This document shows, piece by piece, positions 10,832 through 19,952 of a stretch of 48,592 bases of DNA. A model generated the notes under the pieces. It was not told the DNA's origin and ran no database searches. It saw nothing but the letters and a program-made list of their open reading frames with translations. Made by a program: the position numbers and the translations under genes. The DNA is taken from positions 1 through 48,592 of the forward strand of contig NZ_FOFO01000024.1 in NCBI RefSeq assembly GCF_900110965.1, in the 5' to 3' direction. Within the stretch, counting starts at the first letter, position 1. Each line of letters starts with the position of its first letter. Origin of the DNA: Ectothiorhodospira magna (GTDB lineage Bacteria > Pseudomonadota > Gammaproteobacteria > Ectothiorhodospirales > Ectothiorhodospiraceae).

Positions 10832-11992
10832 ATGGTGACCAAGAACCGTTCTGTGTACCGCGCCGTACTGCTGATCCTCGTGCTGATCTGTAGCATGGTG
10901 GTTCCCGTGATGGCCGCTGAACCGATCCGGATTGGCGCCTTTGTGTCCGCCACCGGCCCGGCCTCGTTTCTGGGAGATCCCGAACTCAAGACCCTGGAAA
11001 TGTATGTGGAAAAGATCAATGCCCAGGGTGGCGTGATTGGCCGGCCCCTGCGACTGATCCACTACGATGACGGCGGCAATGCCAACGAGGCCCGCAACTT
11101 CGCCAATCGCCTGCTGCGTTCCGACCGGGTGGACCTGATCATCGGCGGCAGCACCACCGGCACCACCATGGCCGCCGTGCCCCTGGTGGAGCGGGCCGGT
11201 CGTCCCATGATTTCCATGGCCGGTGCTCTGGTGATCACCGAGCCGGTCCGGCCCTGGGTGTTCAAGACGCCCCAATCTGACCGCATGGCCGCCGAACGGG
11301 TGCTGGCCGATATGCAATCCCGTGGCATCACCGGCATTGGCCTGATTTCAGGCACTGATGGTTTCGGTCGTTCCGGCCGGGAACAGACCCTGGCGGTGGC
11401 CGCCGATTTCGGCATCCAGGTGCTGGCGGATCAGACCTACGGTCCCCAGGACACGGACATGACCGCCCAGCTCACCCGGATTCGCAATACGCCGGGGGTG
11501 GAGGCCGTGTTCAACTTTGGTTTCGGTCAGGGGCCGGCCATCGTCACCCGTAACTATGCCCATCTGGGGATCGAACTGCCCTTCTATCAGTCCCACGGCG
11601 TGGCCTCCGACCGCTTCCTGGATCTGGCCGGCTCCGCCGCCGAAGGGGTGCGCCTGCCGGCTTCCGCCCTGCTGGTCCCCGACGCGCTCCCCGATGATGA
11701 TCCGCAAAAGCAGGTGGTGCAGGATTACAAGGCCGCCTACGAGGCCCGCTGGAACATGCCGGTGTCCACTTTCGGTGGCTATGCCTATGACGCCCTGATG
11801 CTGGCGGTGGCCGCCATCGAGGCCGCCGGCACCAGCGAACCGAAGGCGGTCCGTGACGCCCTGGAGCAGATCCAGGGCCATGTGGGGGTCACCGGTACGT
11901 TCAATATGTCACCGGATGACCACAACGGCCTGGCGCCCGAGTCCTTCCGCCTGCTGGAAGTCCGTGACGGACAGTGGGTACTGGTTGACTGA
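10832..11992 (+). CDS. Branched-chain amino-acid type ABC transporter substrate-binding protein
   Basis: Periplasmic LivK-like receptor, 386 aa. A signal peptide (SVYRAVLLILVLICSMVVPV, cleavage near VMAA) precedes the receptor fold beginning EPIRIGAFVSATGPASFLG. Family blocks include YVEKINAQGGVIGRPLRL, IIGGSTTGTTMAAVPLVER and STFGGYAYDALMLAVAA. ATG 10832 is preferred over GTG 10820 because AAGGG lies about 11 nt before it. First gene of a five-gene uptake operon. The family also binds amides, urea and aromatic acids, so the substrate is open. Confidence 0.93.
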   Translation: MVTKNRSVYRAVLLILVLICSMVVPVMAAEPIRIGAFVSATGPASFLGDPELKTLEMYVEKINAQGGVIGRPLRLIHYDDGGNANEARNFANRLLRSDRVDLIIGGSTTGTTMAAVPLVERAGRPMISMAGALVITEPVRPWVFKTPQSDRMAAERVLADMQSRGITGIGLISGTDGFGRSGREQTLAVAADFGIQVLADQTYGPQDTDMTAQLTRIRNTPGVEAVFNFGFGQGPAIVTRNYAHLGIELPFYQSHGVASDRFLDLAGSAAEGVRLPASALLVPDALPDDDPQKQVVQDYKAAYEARWNMPVSTFGGYAYDALMLAVAAIEAAGTSEPKAVRDALEQIQGHVGVTGTFNMSPDDHNGLAPESFRLLEVRDGQWVLVD

Positions 11993-12066
11993 TGATCCGG
12001 GGGCGGACAGGTGCCGCCCCTGCCCGTGACGCACTTTCCCGACACAACATCCACTCTGGTTCATTC

Positions 12067-12942
12067 ATGTTTGCCGAGTTTCTCCAGTACCTCTTTTCCG
12101 GCGTCACCATCGGCGCCACCTATGCCATGGTGGCCCTGGGGTTCACCCTGGTCTACAACGCCAGCCATGTGATCAATTTTGCCCAGGGGGAATTCCTCAT
12201 GATCGGCGGCATGGCCACGGTCTCCCTGCTGGCCATGGGGGTGCCCCTGCCCCTGGCCATCGCCATGGCGGTGGCCCTGGCGGCGGTGCTGGGGGTGGCG
12301 CTGCACAAGCTGGCCATCGCCCCCGCCCGCAAGGCGGACGTGATCACCCTGATCATCATCACCATCGGGGCTTCCATCTTCCTGCGCGGGCTGGCGCAGA
12401 TCATCTGGGGCAAGGAGTTTCACGCCATGCCCAGCTTCAGCGCCACGGAGTCGGTGAACGTGATGGGTGCCGTCATGTACACCCAGAGCCTGTGGGTGCT
12501 GGCGGTGGCCGGTGTCCTGGTCCTGCTGCTGGCCCTGTTCTTTACCCGTACCCTGATGGGCAAGGCCATCCTGGCCACTTCCATGAACCCCGGGGCAGCC
12601 CGCCTGATGGGGATTCGCACCCAGTTCGTGCTCATGCTGGCCTTCATGCTGGCGGCGGTGCTGGGGGCCATGGCCGGGATCATGGTGGCACCCATCACCC
12701 TGACCGCCTATGACATCGGCATCATGCTGGGGCTCAAGGGCTTCGTGGCCGCCGCCATCGGCGGCATGGGCAGCGGGGTGGGGGCCGTGGTGGGCGGTTT
12801 GTTGCTGGGGATCGCCGAGGCCATGACCGCAGGTTACATCTCCTCCGACTATAAGGATGCGGTGGCCTTCCTGCTGATCCTGGTGATTTTGTTCTTCATG
12901 CCCCGGGGTCTGTTCGGCGCTCGTGTGGCGGAGCGTGTCTGA
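12067..12942 (+). CDS. LivH-type ABC permease
   Basis: Inner-membrane permease, 291 aa, with about eight hydrophobic segments. Typical blocks: YLFSGVTIGATYAMVALGF at the N-terminus, INFAQGEFLMIGG, and the coupling region GFVAAAIGGMGSGVGAVVGG. ATG 12067 aligns with family starts; upstream codons in frame are unsupported, and the ribosome site is weak. Its stop overlaps the next start by one base (TGATG). Confidence 0.95.
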   Translation: MFAEFLQYLFSGVTIGATYAMVALGFTLVYNASHVINFAQGEFLMIGGMATVSLLAMGVPLPLAIAMAVALAAVLGVALHKLAIAPARKADVITLIIITIGASIFLRGLAQIIWGKEFHAMPSFSATESVNVMGAVMYTQSLWVLAVAGVLVLLLALFFTRTLMGKAILATSMNPGAARLMGIRTQFVLMLAFMLAAVLGAMAGIMVAPITLTAYDIGIMLGLKGFVAAAIGGMGSGVGAVVGGLLLGIAEAMTAGYISSDYKDAVAFLLILVILFFMPRGLFGARVAERV

Positions 12943-13958
12943 TGGCGTTGCGATTGCCTGAACGGGTGCCGGGCCTGCCGGTGCTGGCCCTGGTGCTATT
13001 GCTGTTGCCCCTGTTTCTGGGTAACGAGTTTCACCTGGACATCGCCACCCAGATCGCCCTGATCGCCGCCACCGTGGTGGGCCTGAACCTGCTGGTGGGC
13101 TACGGCGGCCAGGTGAGCCTGGGGCATGCGGCCTTCTTTGGCATGGGAGCCTATGCCAGTGCCATTCTCACCGGCACCTATGGCTGGACCTCGATCCCGG
13201 CACTGGTTTGCGGCGCCCTGCTGGTGGCCCTCCTGGCCTGGACCCTGGGACGTCCCATCCTGCGGCTCAAGGGACATTATCTGTCCATGGCCACCCTGGG
13301 CATGGGCATCATCATCGCCATCGTCATCAACAACGAGGGCTGGCTCACCGGCGGACCCGACGGCCTGGCGGTGGAGCCCCTCACGGTGATGGGCGCCGAG
13401 CTGAGCATTTTCGATCATTACTCCCTGCTGGGTCTGGAAGTCTCCGGGGCGCTGCTCTGGTACGGCCTGGCGGCCCTGTTGCTGCTTCTGGCGGTCTGGA
13501 TCGCCCAGAACCTGGTGGATTCCCCCATCGGGCGGGCCCTGCGGGCAGTGCACGGTTCCGAGGTGGCGGCCCGGGTGGTGGGGGTGGATACTTCCCATTA
13601 CAAGCTGCTGATCTTCGTGATCTCCGCGGTCTATGCCAGCGTCATGGGCAGTTTCTATGCCCATTACACCGGTTTCATCACTCCCCAGGTGGCGTCCTTC
13701 GAGCATTCCATCGAACTCATCACCATGGTGGTGCTGGGAGGCATGGCCTCCACCTACGGCGTCATCCTGGGCGCGGTACTGCTGATGCTGCTGCCCCAGT
13801 TGCTGACGGATTTTCAGGACTACGAGATGATGATGTTCGGCCTGATCCTGATGCTGACCATGATCTTCATGCCCAAGGGGTTGTTGCCCACCCTGAGCGA
13901 GGCCGTCAGGCGTCTGCGACCGCGGCCGGCCTCCGCCCCGGCGTCCGGGCAGGAGTAG
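12942..13958 (+). CDS. LivM-type ABC permease
   Basis: Second permease subunit, 338 aa. Family blocks: VGLNLLVGYGGQVSLGHAAF, a GHYLSMATLGMG segment, LTGGPDGL, and ELITMVVLGGMASTYGVILG. Multiple membrane segments throughout. Translationally coupled to the LivH-type gene; four bases separate it from the ATPase gene. Confidence 0.95.
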   Translation: MALRLPERVPGLPVLALVLLLLPLFLGNEFHLDIATQIALIAATVVGLNLLVGYGGQVSLGHAAFFGMGAYASAILTGTYGWTSIPALVCGALLVALLAWTLGRPILRLKGHYLSMATLGMGIIIAIVINNEGWLTGGPDGLAVEPLTVMGAELSIFDHYSLLGLEVSGALLWYGLAALLLLLAVWIAQNLVDSPIGRALRAVHGSEVAARVVGVDTSHYKLLIFVISAVYASVMGSFYAHYTGFITPQVASFEHSIELITMVVLGGMASTYGVILGAVLLMLLPQLLTDFQDYEMMMFGLILMLTMIFMPKGLLPTLSEAVRRLRPRPASAPASGQE

Positions 13959-13962
13959 GGTC

Positions 13963-14772
13963 ATGAATCAGAGCGTGCAACAGACCGAAACGTCTTGTGA
14001 CGACACCGCCCGGCCAGCCCCTCTGCTGGAAGTCCGGGGCCTGGGCAAGGCTTTTGGCGGTGTCCATGCGGTGGATGACCTGAGCTTCCGGATCCTGCCC
14101 GGAGAGGTCTACGCGGTGATCGGACCCAATGGGGCCGGCAAGACCACCCTGTTCAATCTCATCACTGGCCTGTATCAGCCGGATCAGGGGGACATTGCCC
14201 TTAAAGGTGAAGCGGTGCAGGGACTGCCGCCAGAGCGCCTGGCGCGGCTGGGCATGTCCCGGACCTTCCAGAACCTGCAGATTTGCATGAACATGACCGC
14301 CCTGGAAAACGTCATGCTGGGCCGGCATCTGCATCTCAAGCGCAATTTCCTCGCGGCCCTGCTGCGCTGGCCCAGTCTGCGGGCCAGTGAGCGGACCTGC
14401 CGGGCGCAGGCGGAGGAACTGATCCGGTTCGTCGGCTGCGGTGACTACGTGGATGCCGATGCCGCCGCCATGCCCTACGGTGCTCTCAAGCGCCTGGAGA
14501 TCGCCCGCGCCCTGGCCACCCAGCCCGCCATCCTGTTGCTAGACGAGCCGGCGGCGGGATTGAACTCCACCGAGACCGCCGCCCTGGAACAACTCATCCG
14601 CAAGGTGGCGGCCGGCGGCATCACCGTGGTCCTGGTGGAGCACGACATGAAACTGGTGATGTCGATTTCCGACCGGGTGCTGGTGCTGGACTATGGCCGC
14701 AAACTGGCCGAGGGCACACCCCGGGAAATCCGCGACAACCCGGACGTGATCGCCGCCTACCTGGGCGGCTAG
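13963..14772 (+). CDS. LivG-type ABC ATP-binding protein
   Basis: ATPase subunit of 269 aa. Walker A GPNGAGKTTLFN, Walker B ILLLDEPAAGLNSTE and the H-loop EHDMKLV are intact. The signature motif is atypical: MPYGALKRLEIARAL in place of the usual LSYGxQRR, losing the Ser and the Gln. A roughly 20-residue N-terminal extension precedes the domain. It pairs with the next ATPase, whose signature is canonical, so the heterodimer may have unequal ATP sites. Confidence 0.93.
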   Translation: MNQSVQQTETSCDDTARPAPLLEVRGLGKAFGGVHAVDDLSFRILPGEVYAVIGPNGAGKTTLFNLITGLYQPDQGDIALKGEAVQGLPPERLARLGMSRTFQNLQICMNMTALENVMLGRHLHLKRNFLAALLRWPSLRASERTCRAQAEELIRFVGCGDYVDADAAAMPYGALKRLEIARALATQPAILLLDEPAAGLNSTETAALEQLIRKVAAGGITVVLVEHDMKLVMSISDRVLVLDYGRKLAEGTPREIRDNPDVIAAYLGG

Positions 14773-14803
14773 TCCCGCCCCCCTTATTGCCAGCCGGAAT
14801 CCC

Positions 14804-16150
14804 ATGACCGAGCATCGCCACGATCCCTGCGAACAGGCCGTCCACATCATCACCCGGGAGCATCTGAACCTGTGGCGCATGATCCTGTTGCTGGAGCGTC
14901 TGCAGCAGGACATTGCCGAGGAAGCCCAGGCACCAGATGAAGTCCTGATCAACGCCATCCTGGATTATTTCGAGCATTTCTCCGAGCGGGTACAAAGCGG
15001 TCCCAACGAGATTTTGCTGTTTCAGTGTCTACGGACACGGGCACCCGATGGCATGGCGGTCCTGGATGAGCTGGAACAGGATTACCTGACCGCCCACGAG
15101 GCCCTGCAGGGCCTGCGCGCCCTGTTGCACGACAGTCTGGATGACTGGCCGGCCAGGCGAGGCCATGTGATCCATGCCATGTCCCGATTCACCCAGACCC
15201 TGCGGCGACATGTGCAACTGGAGGAACAGGTGCTCATTCCCCAGGCTCGGGCATTGCTGAATGAATCGGACTGGGCGCAGATCGCTCAGGCCAAGGATCA
15301 ATACGACGATCCCCTGTTTGGTGAGCGGGTGCGGGAGGAATTCAAGGAACTGCGCCACCGCATTATCAACATGGCCCCCGAGCATGTGGGTGGGCTGGGC
15401 ATTGAGCACCCCCGACGGCTGGCGCCGCCGCCACCCCCGGAAGCCCTATTGGAGGTGAAAGGGTTGGTCACCGCCTATGGCCGCATCGAAGTGTTGCATG
15501 AAGTGGACCTGACCATTTGCCGGGGCGAGATCGTCTCCCTGGTGGGGGCCAATGGCGCGGGCAAGAGCACACTGCTCATGACCTTGTCCGGTCTGCAGCC
15601 GGTGGACCGGGGTGGGCTGGTCTATGCCGGGGCGGACCTGACCCGTATACCGGCCCATCAGCGGGTGGCCATGGGCATTGTGCAGGTGCCCGAGGGGCGG
15701 CAGGTGTTTCGGGATCTGAGCGTACACGACAACCTGCGCCTGGGGGCCTTCACCCGCAAGGGTGGAGTGGAGGTGAGCGAGGATCTGGAGCAGGTCTACA
15801 ATCGCTTTCCCATCCTGCGACAGAAGCGTGATCAACTGGCGGGAATGCTCTCCGGTGGCCAGCAGCAGATGCTGGCCCTGGGGCGGGCCCTGATGGCCCG
15901 GCCCAGGCTGCTGCTGCTGGACGAACCCAGCATGGGTCTGGCGCCCCTGATCGTGGAAGAGATTTTCGACATCATCCGCGAGCTCAACGGCGAAGGGATC
16001 ACCGTGTTCCTGGTGGAGCAGAACGCCTCCCAGGCCCTGGCCATCTCCGACCGGGCCTATGTGCTGGAAGCGGGCAGGGTGGTGCTGGAAGGGGCTGGCC
16101 GCGACCTGCTGGAGGACGACAAGGTCAAGGCGGCGTATCTGGGGATTTGA
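14804..16150 (+). CDS. Fusion: hemerythrin-like domain + LivF-type ABC ATPase
   Basis: 448 aa in one unbroken frame. Residues about 1-190 are helical and follow the HHE/hemerythrin pattern: REHLNLWRMILLLERL (His20), ERVQSGPNEILLF (61-73) and FTQTLRRHVQLEEQVLIP (His136, Glu140). A proline linker PPPPP (208-212) leads to a full LivF domain: Walker A GANGAGKST (248-256), signature LSGGQQQ (about 349-355), LLLLDEPSMGLAP, and VEQNAS. The usual His pair before the PKE motif is Gln64-Ser65, and the EH motif is Asp93-Tyr94 (His98 follows one turn later), so the diiron site is incomplete. Domain calls are confident; a regulatory role for the N-domain in transport is inference. Confidence 0.88.
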   Translation: MTEHRHDPCEQAVHIITREHLNLWRMILLLERLQQDIAEEAQAPDEVLINAILDYFEHFSERVQSGPNEILLFQCLRTRAPDGMAVLDELEQDYLTAHEALQGLRALLHDSLDDWPARRGHVIHAMSRFTQTLRRHVQLEEQVLIPQARALLNESDWAQIAQAKDQYDDPLFGERVREEFKELRHRIINMAPEHVGGLGIEHPRRLAPPPPPEALLEVKGLVTAYGRIEVLHEVDLTICRGEIVSLVGANGAGKSTLLMTLSGLQPVDRGGLVYAGADLTRIPAHQRVAMGIVQVPEGRQVFRDLSVHDNLRLGAFTRKGGVEVSEDLEQVYNRFPILRQKRDQLAGMLSGGQQQMLALGRALMARPRLLLLDEPSMGLAPLIVEEIFDIIRELNGEGITVFLVEQNASQALAISDRAYVLEAGRVVLEGAGRDLLEDDKVKAAYLGI

Positions 16151-16171
16151 TCAGTTGCGGTTAAGGTGGGA

Positions 16172-17113
16172 TTACCGGGGCCGCCGGATGATCCAGCATC
16201 GATGGGGGCGGCCACGCCCGAAATCCTCAGGCACCGTCTGCCGGGTGATCTCCTCCACCTGGCAGGGGGCCAGTTCGTCCTCGTACAGTTTGAAACCGCG
16301 CCGGTTGTTGGAAAAGAACAGTTCCCCATGGGTCGATAACAGTCCCAGGCAGCGGTTGATCATCCAGGCATGATCCCGCTGCACATCCAGGGTGGCGGCC
16401 ATTTTCCTGGAATTGGAAAAGGAAGGCGGATCCATCACGATCAGGTCATAACACTGGCCCAATCGCGGTGCCTCCTCCAGCCACCGCATCACGTCCACCC
16501 GTTCCAACCGATGGCGGGTTAAGTCCAGTCCGTTGAGCTGAAAATTCTGCAACGACCACGCCTGATAGGTCCGTGACAGATCCAGGGTCAGGCTTTCCAG
16601 GGCACCCCCGGCGGCTGCATGGACAGAAAAGCTCCCGGTATAGGCAAACAGATTCAAAAACCGCCGACCCTGGCTGCGTTCCCGCACCATCTTCCGGGTT
16701 TGGCGATGATCCAGAAACAGTCCGGTATCCAGATAGGCGTGCAGGTTCACCGAGAATTTCAGTCCGTCCTCCGACACGATCAGTTCATCACCTTCCTGCC
16801 CGGTTTTCTCATACTGCTCAGTGCCTTTCTGGCGCCGCCGAACCTTCATCGCCAGCGTCTCCGGCGATAGCGCGAACACAGTCCCCACCGTCTTGCGGAC
16901 CTCTGCCACCCAGGTGTCATGGGCGGCGTCATCCGCCTCCCAGCGGGTCTCGTAAACCTGTACATGGGGGATACCGGCATACACATCCACTGCAACGGGA
17001 TACTCCGGGATATCCCGGTCATAGACGCGGAAACACTCGATGCCTCGTCGTCTGGCCCATTTTGACCAGTGGCGAACATTTTTGGATAAACGGTTATGAA
17101 AAGGTGAATTCAT
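16172..17113 (-). CDS. RlmK-like 23S rRNA methyltransferase (stand-alone)
   Basis: Class I SAM methyltransferase, about 313 aa, matching the C-terminal (RlmK) half of E. coli RlmKL, which makes m7G2069 in 23S rRNA. Shared blocks: NRLSKNVRHWSKWARRRGIE, RRRQKGTEQYEK, YLDTGLFLDHRQTRK, LNLFAYTGSFSVHAA (SAM loop), MDPPSFSNSRKM (catalytic DPP) and FFSNNRRGFKL. The THUMP/RlmL half is absent here. ATG 17113 aligns with the domain start; a longer frame reaches 17179 and the ribosome site is poor. Convergent with the transporter operon. Confidence 0.88.
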   Translation of the reverse strand: MNSPFHNRLSKNVRHWSKWARRRGIECFRVYDRDIPEYPVAVDVYAGIPHVQVYETRWEADDAAHDTWVAEVRKTVGTVFALSPETLAMKVRRRQKGTEQYEKTGQEGDELIVSEDGLKFSVNLHAYLDTGLFLDHRQTRKMVRERSQGRRFLNLFAYTGSFSVHAAAGGALESLTLDLSRTYQAWSLQNFQLNGLDLTRHRLERVDVMRWLEEAPRLGQCYDLIVMDPPSFSNSRKMAATLDVQRDHAWMINRCLGLLSTHGELFFSNNRRGFKLYEDELAPCQVEEITRQTVPEDFGRGRPHRCWIIRRPR

Positions 17114-17220
17114 CGGGTGATGGGGGCTGTGGCAGGGATGGTGGTGGAAGACGAGGTGGCCGAATATGCCCTTGCCCATGGATTATATGTGCTTTTCCGA
17201 GCCATCTTCGGCCCTGGCCA

Positions 17221-17247
17221 TTGGGAGCGAAAAACAGCCTGTATAAT
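17221..17247 (+). promoter_or_regulatory. Candidate promoter of the sia operon
   Basis: A consensus TATAAT at 17242-17247 lies 33 nt before the siaA ATG, with TTGGGA at 17221-17226 only 15 nt upstream (short spacing). Confidence 0.4.
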
Positions 17248-17280
17248 CAAGGGGGGCTTTAAACTATACTGGCTTTGCCG

Positions 17281-19347
17281 ATGTCCCTGATTGATCTTTC
17301 CATGGCCTCTGACTCATCCAAGGATACCGTCGCCGGTGGCGGGCCTGGCCTGCGGGCCAGGTCGGTGCTGGCCTTGGCCTTGGCGGGGCTGATTGTCCTG
17401 CTGCCGGCAGGTATCCTGGGCTGGTATGCGCTGGAAACGGTACGACAGTATTTTGGTCAGGGGTTCGCCGAGAATTTCACCCGTCTGCACCGGGAGCGCA
17501 TTCTTGCCCCCGTGACCCGGGATCTGGCGCTGTCCATGCGGCTGGCCGATTCCCGTCTGACCTACCGGTTCCTGCTTGATGAGGATGCGCCCCAGGCCCG
17601 GACCGATTTTTTCGAGGAAGCCGAAGGCTATCGCCAGGATTTTCGCTCCCGATCCTATTTCATCATCAGCCTTGCCAGCAAGCATTACTACTTCAACGAT
17701 GACGGCTCGCTCCAGCAGACGCCACGCTACCGGCTGTCTCCAGACCGGCCCGAGGATGCCTGGTTCTTCGCTTTGCTGGAACAGGGCGTGTCCCACAACA
17801 TCAATGTGAACCACGACCTGCAACTGGGCACCACCAGAGTCTGGCTCAACGTGATGGTGACCGATCAGGCCGGGGAACCCATCGGTATGGCCGGGACCGG
17901 ACTGGAACTGGGGGAATTTCTCGCAGATTTCATCCAGGATCGCCCTCCGGGTGTCACCCCCATGATCCTTGACGGCAATGGCGCTTTGCAGGCCCATCCA
18001 GACCCGGCGTTGATCAGTTTTGCCTCCACGACTGTAGGTGGCGACGGGATGCTGACCTTGTTTTCCCGTCTGCCCCAGGCCGTGGATCAGGAACGGCTTG
18101 AGCAGGCCATGGGCCAGGCCCAGGCCAACCTTGATCAGGTGCCCCTGTTCACAGCACGGCTCGATGGTCGTGATCAGTTGCTGGCGTTGGCCTACCTTCC
18201 GGAACTGGACTGGTATGTGGTCGTCGCTGTGGATCTGGCCGCTGCTGGCGTGATTCAGCGCACCTGGTTGTGGAGTGGCCTGCTGGCCATCGGGGGGATT
18301 CTGGTATTGCTGCTGACGGGCTTTGCTCTGGCCGTGGATCGTACCGTGCTGCGTCCCCTGCGCCGCTTGCAACAATCGGCCACGGTCATGTCCCAGGGTC
18401 GGTATGATATTCGCCTGCCCCCTTCAGGTGGGGGTGAAATCGGTGACCTCACCCGGGCCTTTGAGCGGATGGCCGAGCAGGTCAGGCAGCATACCCGTGA
18501 ACTGGAATACAGGGTGCAGGACCGCACCGCCGAACTGCGTCGGGCCAACGAGGAAATGGCCCAGGCCCAGCGGCAGATCAAGGACTCCATTGACTACGCC
18601 AGCCTGATTCAGCGGGCTATCCTGCCGGATCACCGGATGGCTGCCCTGCTGGGTGCCCATCATTTCGTGCTCTGGCGTCCCAGGGACGTGGTCGGGGGCG
18701 ATTTTTACCTGTTTCACAACGAAGGAGACCGGTATCTGATCGGTATTGTGGATTGCGCCGGTCATGGGGTGGCCGGTGCCCTGATGACCATGCTGGCCCG
18801 GGCGGCCCTGGATCAGGCCATCAGCAGTCAGGGGATGGCCTCTCCGGCAGCCCTGTTGACGCAGGCAGATCACAGCATACGGGATATGTTGGGGGACAGT
18901 GAGGCCAGGGGAGTGGCCACCCATATGGACGTGGGACTGGCGTTCGTGGACCGGCACCAGGGCGTGTTACGCTATGCGGGCGCCCGTATTGGCCTTTATC
19001 ATAGTGACGGGCACACTGTTGAGGTGATCAAGGGGGGCCGTCGGGCGTTGGGAGATCGGCGCCGTGGCCGCTACGATGATGTGGAACTGGCTCTGAATCC
19101 GGCCAGCACGTACTATCTGGTCACCGACGGGTATCTGGATCAGTCCGGTGGTGATATGGGGTTTGGGCTGGGCTCAAGTTTGTTCATGAAACTCTTGATT
19201 GACCATGCCCGACTCCCTTTGTCGGAGCAGGCCCAGGCCCTGAATCAGGCGTTGGATGACTATCGCGGTCACCACGAGCAACGGGACGACGTCACTGTAC
19301 TGGCTTTTCGCGTGGATCAGGATGCCAGTACCCGTTTCCATCATTGA
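17281..19347 (+). CDS. siaA: SiaA-type membrane PP2C phosphatase
   Basis: 688 aa. One membrane segment (about 29-51), a large periplasmic sensor domain, a second segment (about 328-350), HAMP (to about 403), a short coiled coil (VQDRTAELRRANEEMAQAQ), then a SpoIIE/PP2C phosphatase domain with WRPRDVVGGDFYLF (metal Asp near 469), VDCAGHGVAGALMTMLA and DDVTVLAFRV. In Pseudomonas aeruginosa SiaA dephosphorylates SiaC in response to an outside signal, activating the diguanylate cyclase SiaD. The three following genes match siaB, siaC and siaD in order, which fixes the assignment. ATG 17281 was chosen over TTG 17275; no strong ribosome site is seen. Confidence 0.9.
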   Translation: MSLIDLSMASDSSKDTVAGGGPGLRARSVLALALAGLIVLLPAGILGWYALETVRQYFGQGFAENFTRLHRERILAPVTRDLALSMRLADSRLTYRFLLDEDAPQARTDFFEEAEGYRQDFRSRSYFIISLASKHYYFNDDGSLQQTPRYRLSPDRPEDAWFFALLEQGVSHNINVNHDLQLGTTRVWLNVMVTDQAGEPIGMAGTGLELGEFLADFIQDRPPGVTPMILDGNGALQAHPDPALISFASTTVGGDGMLTLFSRLPQAVDQERLEQAMGQAQANLDQVPLFTARLDGRDQLLALAYLPELDWYVVVAVDLAAAGVIQRTWLWSGLLAIGGILVLLLTGFALAVDRTVLRPLRRLQQSATVMSQGRYDIRLPPSGGGEIGDLTRAFERMAEQVRQHTRELEYRVQDRTAELRRANEEMAQAQRQIKDSIDYASLIQRAILPDHRMAALLGAHHFVLWRPRDVVGGDFYLFHNEGDRYLIGIVDCAGHGVAGALMTMLARAALDQAISSQGMASPAALLTQADHSIRDMLGDSEARGVATHMDVGLAFVDRHQGVLRYAGARIGLYHSDGHTVEVIKGGRRALGDRRRGRYDDVELALNPASTYYLVTDGYLDQSGGDMGFGLGSSLFMKLLIDHARLPLSEQAQALNQALDDYRGHHEQRDDVTVLAFRVDQDASTRFHH

Positions 19348-19367
19348 TCATAAGGTAGCCTGCTTTC

Positions 19368-19913
19368 ATGTCCGAAATTGATCTGTTTGGCCTGCGGCGT
19401 CAGTTCCATCACGGCCAGATCCTGCTGTGTTTCAATGGCCCTATTTCTCGCGGTCTGATCGAAGAAATCGGTAACGCTCTGAGAAATTATCTGGAAGCGG
19501 ATAACACATTACCTGGGGCGGCGATGGACGTGTTTGCCATCTATATCGAGCTGACCCAGAACATCCGCCACTATGTCACCCGCATGGGCTATGATGACCG
19601 GGATGGTTCCGCCACCGTGGTGGTGGCCCGCAATGATCAGGGGCGGCATGTGATCATGTCGGGTAATCTGACACAACCCGAAGATGCTGTCCGACTGCAG
19701 CAGCGGGTGGCAGAGTTGGCGGCCATGGATAAAACCGAACTCAAGGCGGCCTACAAGGCGCAATTGCGTCAACCCAGAACCCGGAGCGCCCTGTCCGGCG
19801 CCGGTCTGGGGCTGGTGGATGTGGCCCGCAAGTCCGTAGAGCCATTGCAAGCCCAAGTGTCCGTGATCCCCGATGATGAGCGTGTGCTGTTCAGTCTGCG
19901 TGCCGTGGTCTGA
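19368..19913 (+). CDS. siaB: SiaB-family protein kinase
   Basis: 181 aa, soluble. It resembles the small SiaB kinases (DUF6272): IELTQNIRHYVTRMG looks like an N-box-type ATP motif and SGAGLGLVDVARKS like a G-box. In the P. aeruginosa system SiaB phosphorylates a Thr on SiaC, opposing SiaA and switching the cyclase off. It starts 20 nt after siaA, with a GGTAGCC-like site weakly supporting ATG 19368. Confidence 0.88.
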   Translation: MSEIDLFGLRRQFHHGQILLCFNGPISRGLIEEIGNALRNYLEADNTLPGAAMDVFAIYIELTQNIRHYVTRMGYDDRDGSATVVVARNDQGRHVIMSGNLTQPEDAVRLQQRVAELAAMDKTELKAAYKAQLRQPRTRSALSGAGLGLVDVARKSVEPLQAQVSVIPDDERVLFSLRAVV

Positions 19914-19952
19914 TGCCGCCTTGTCATTTAGCTGAGTCAACAGGCGTAATTG

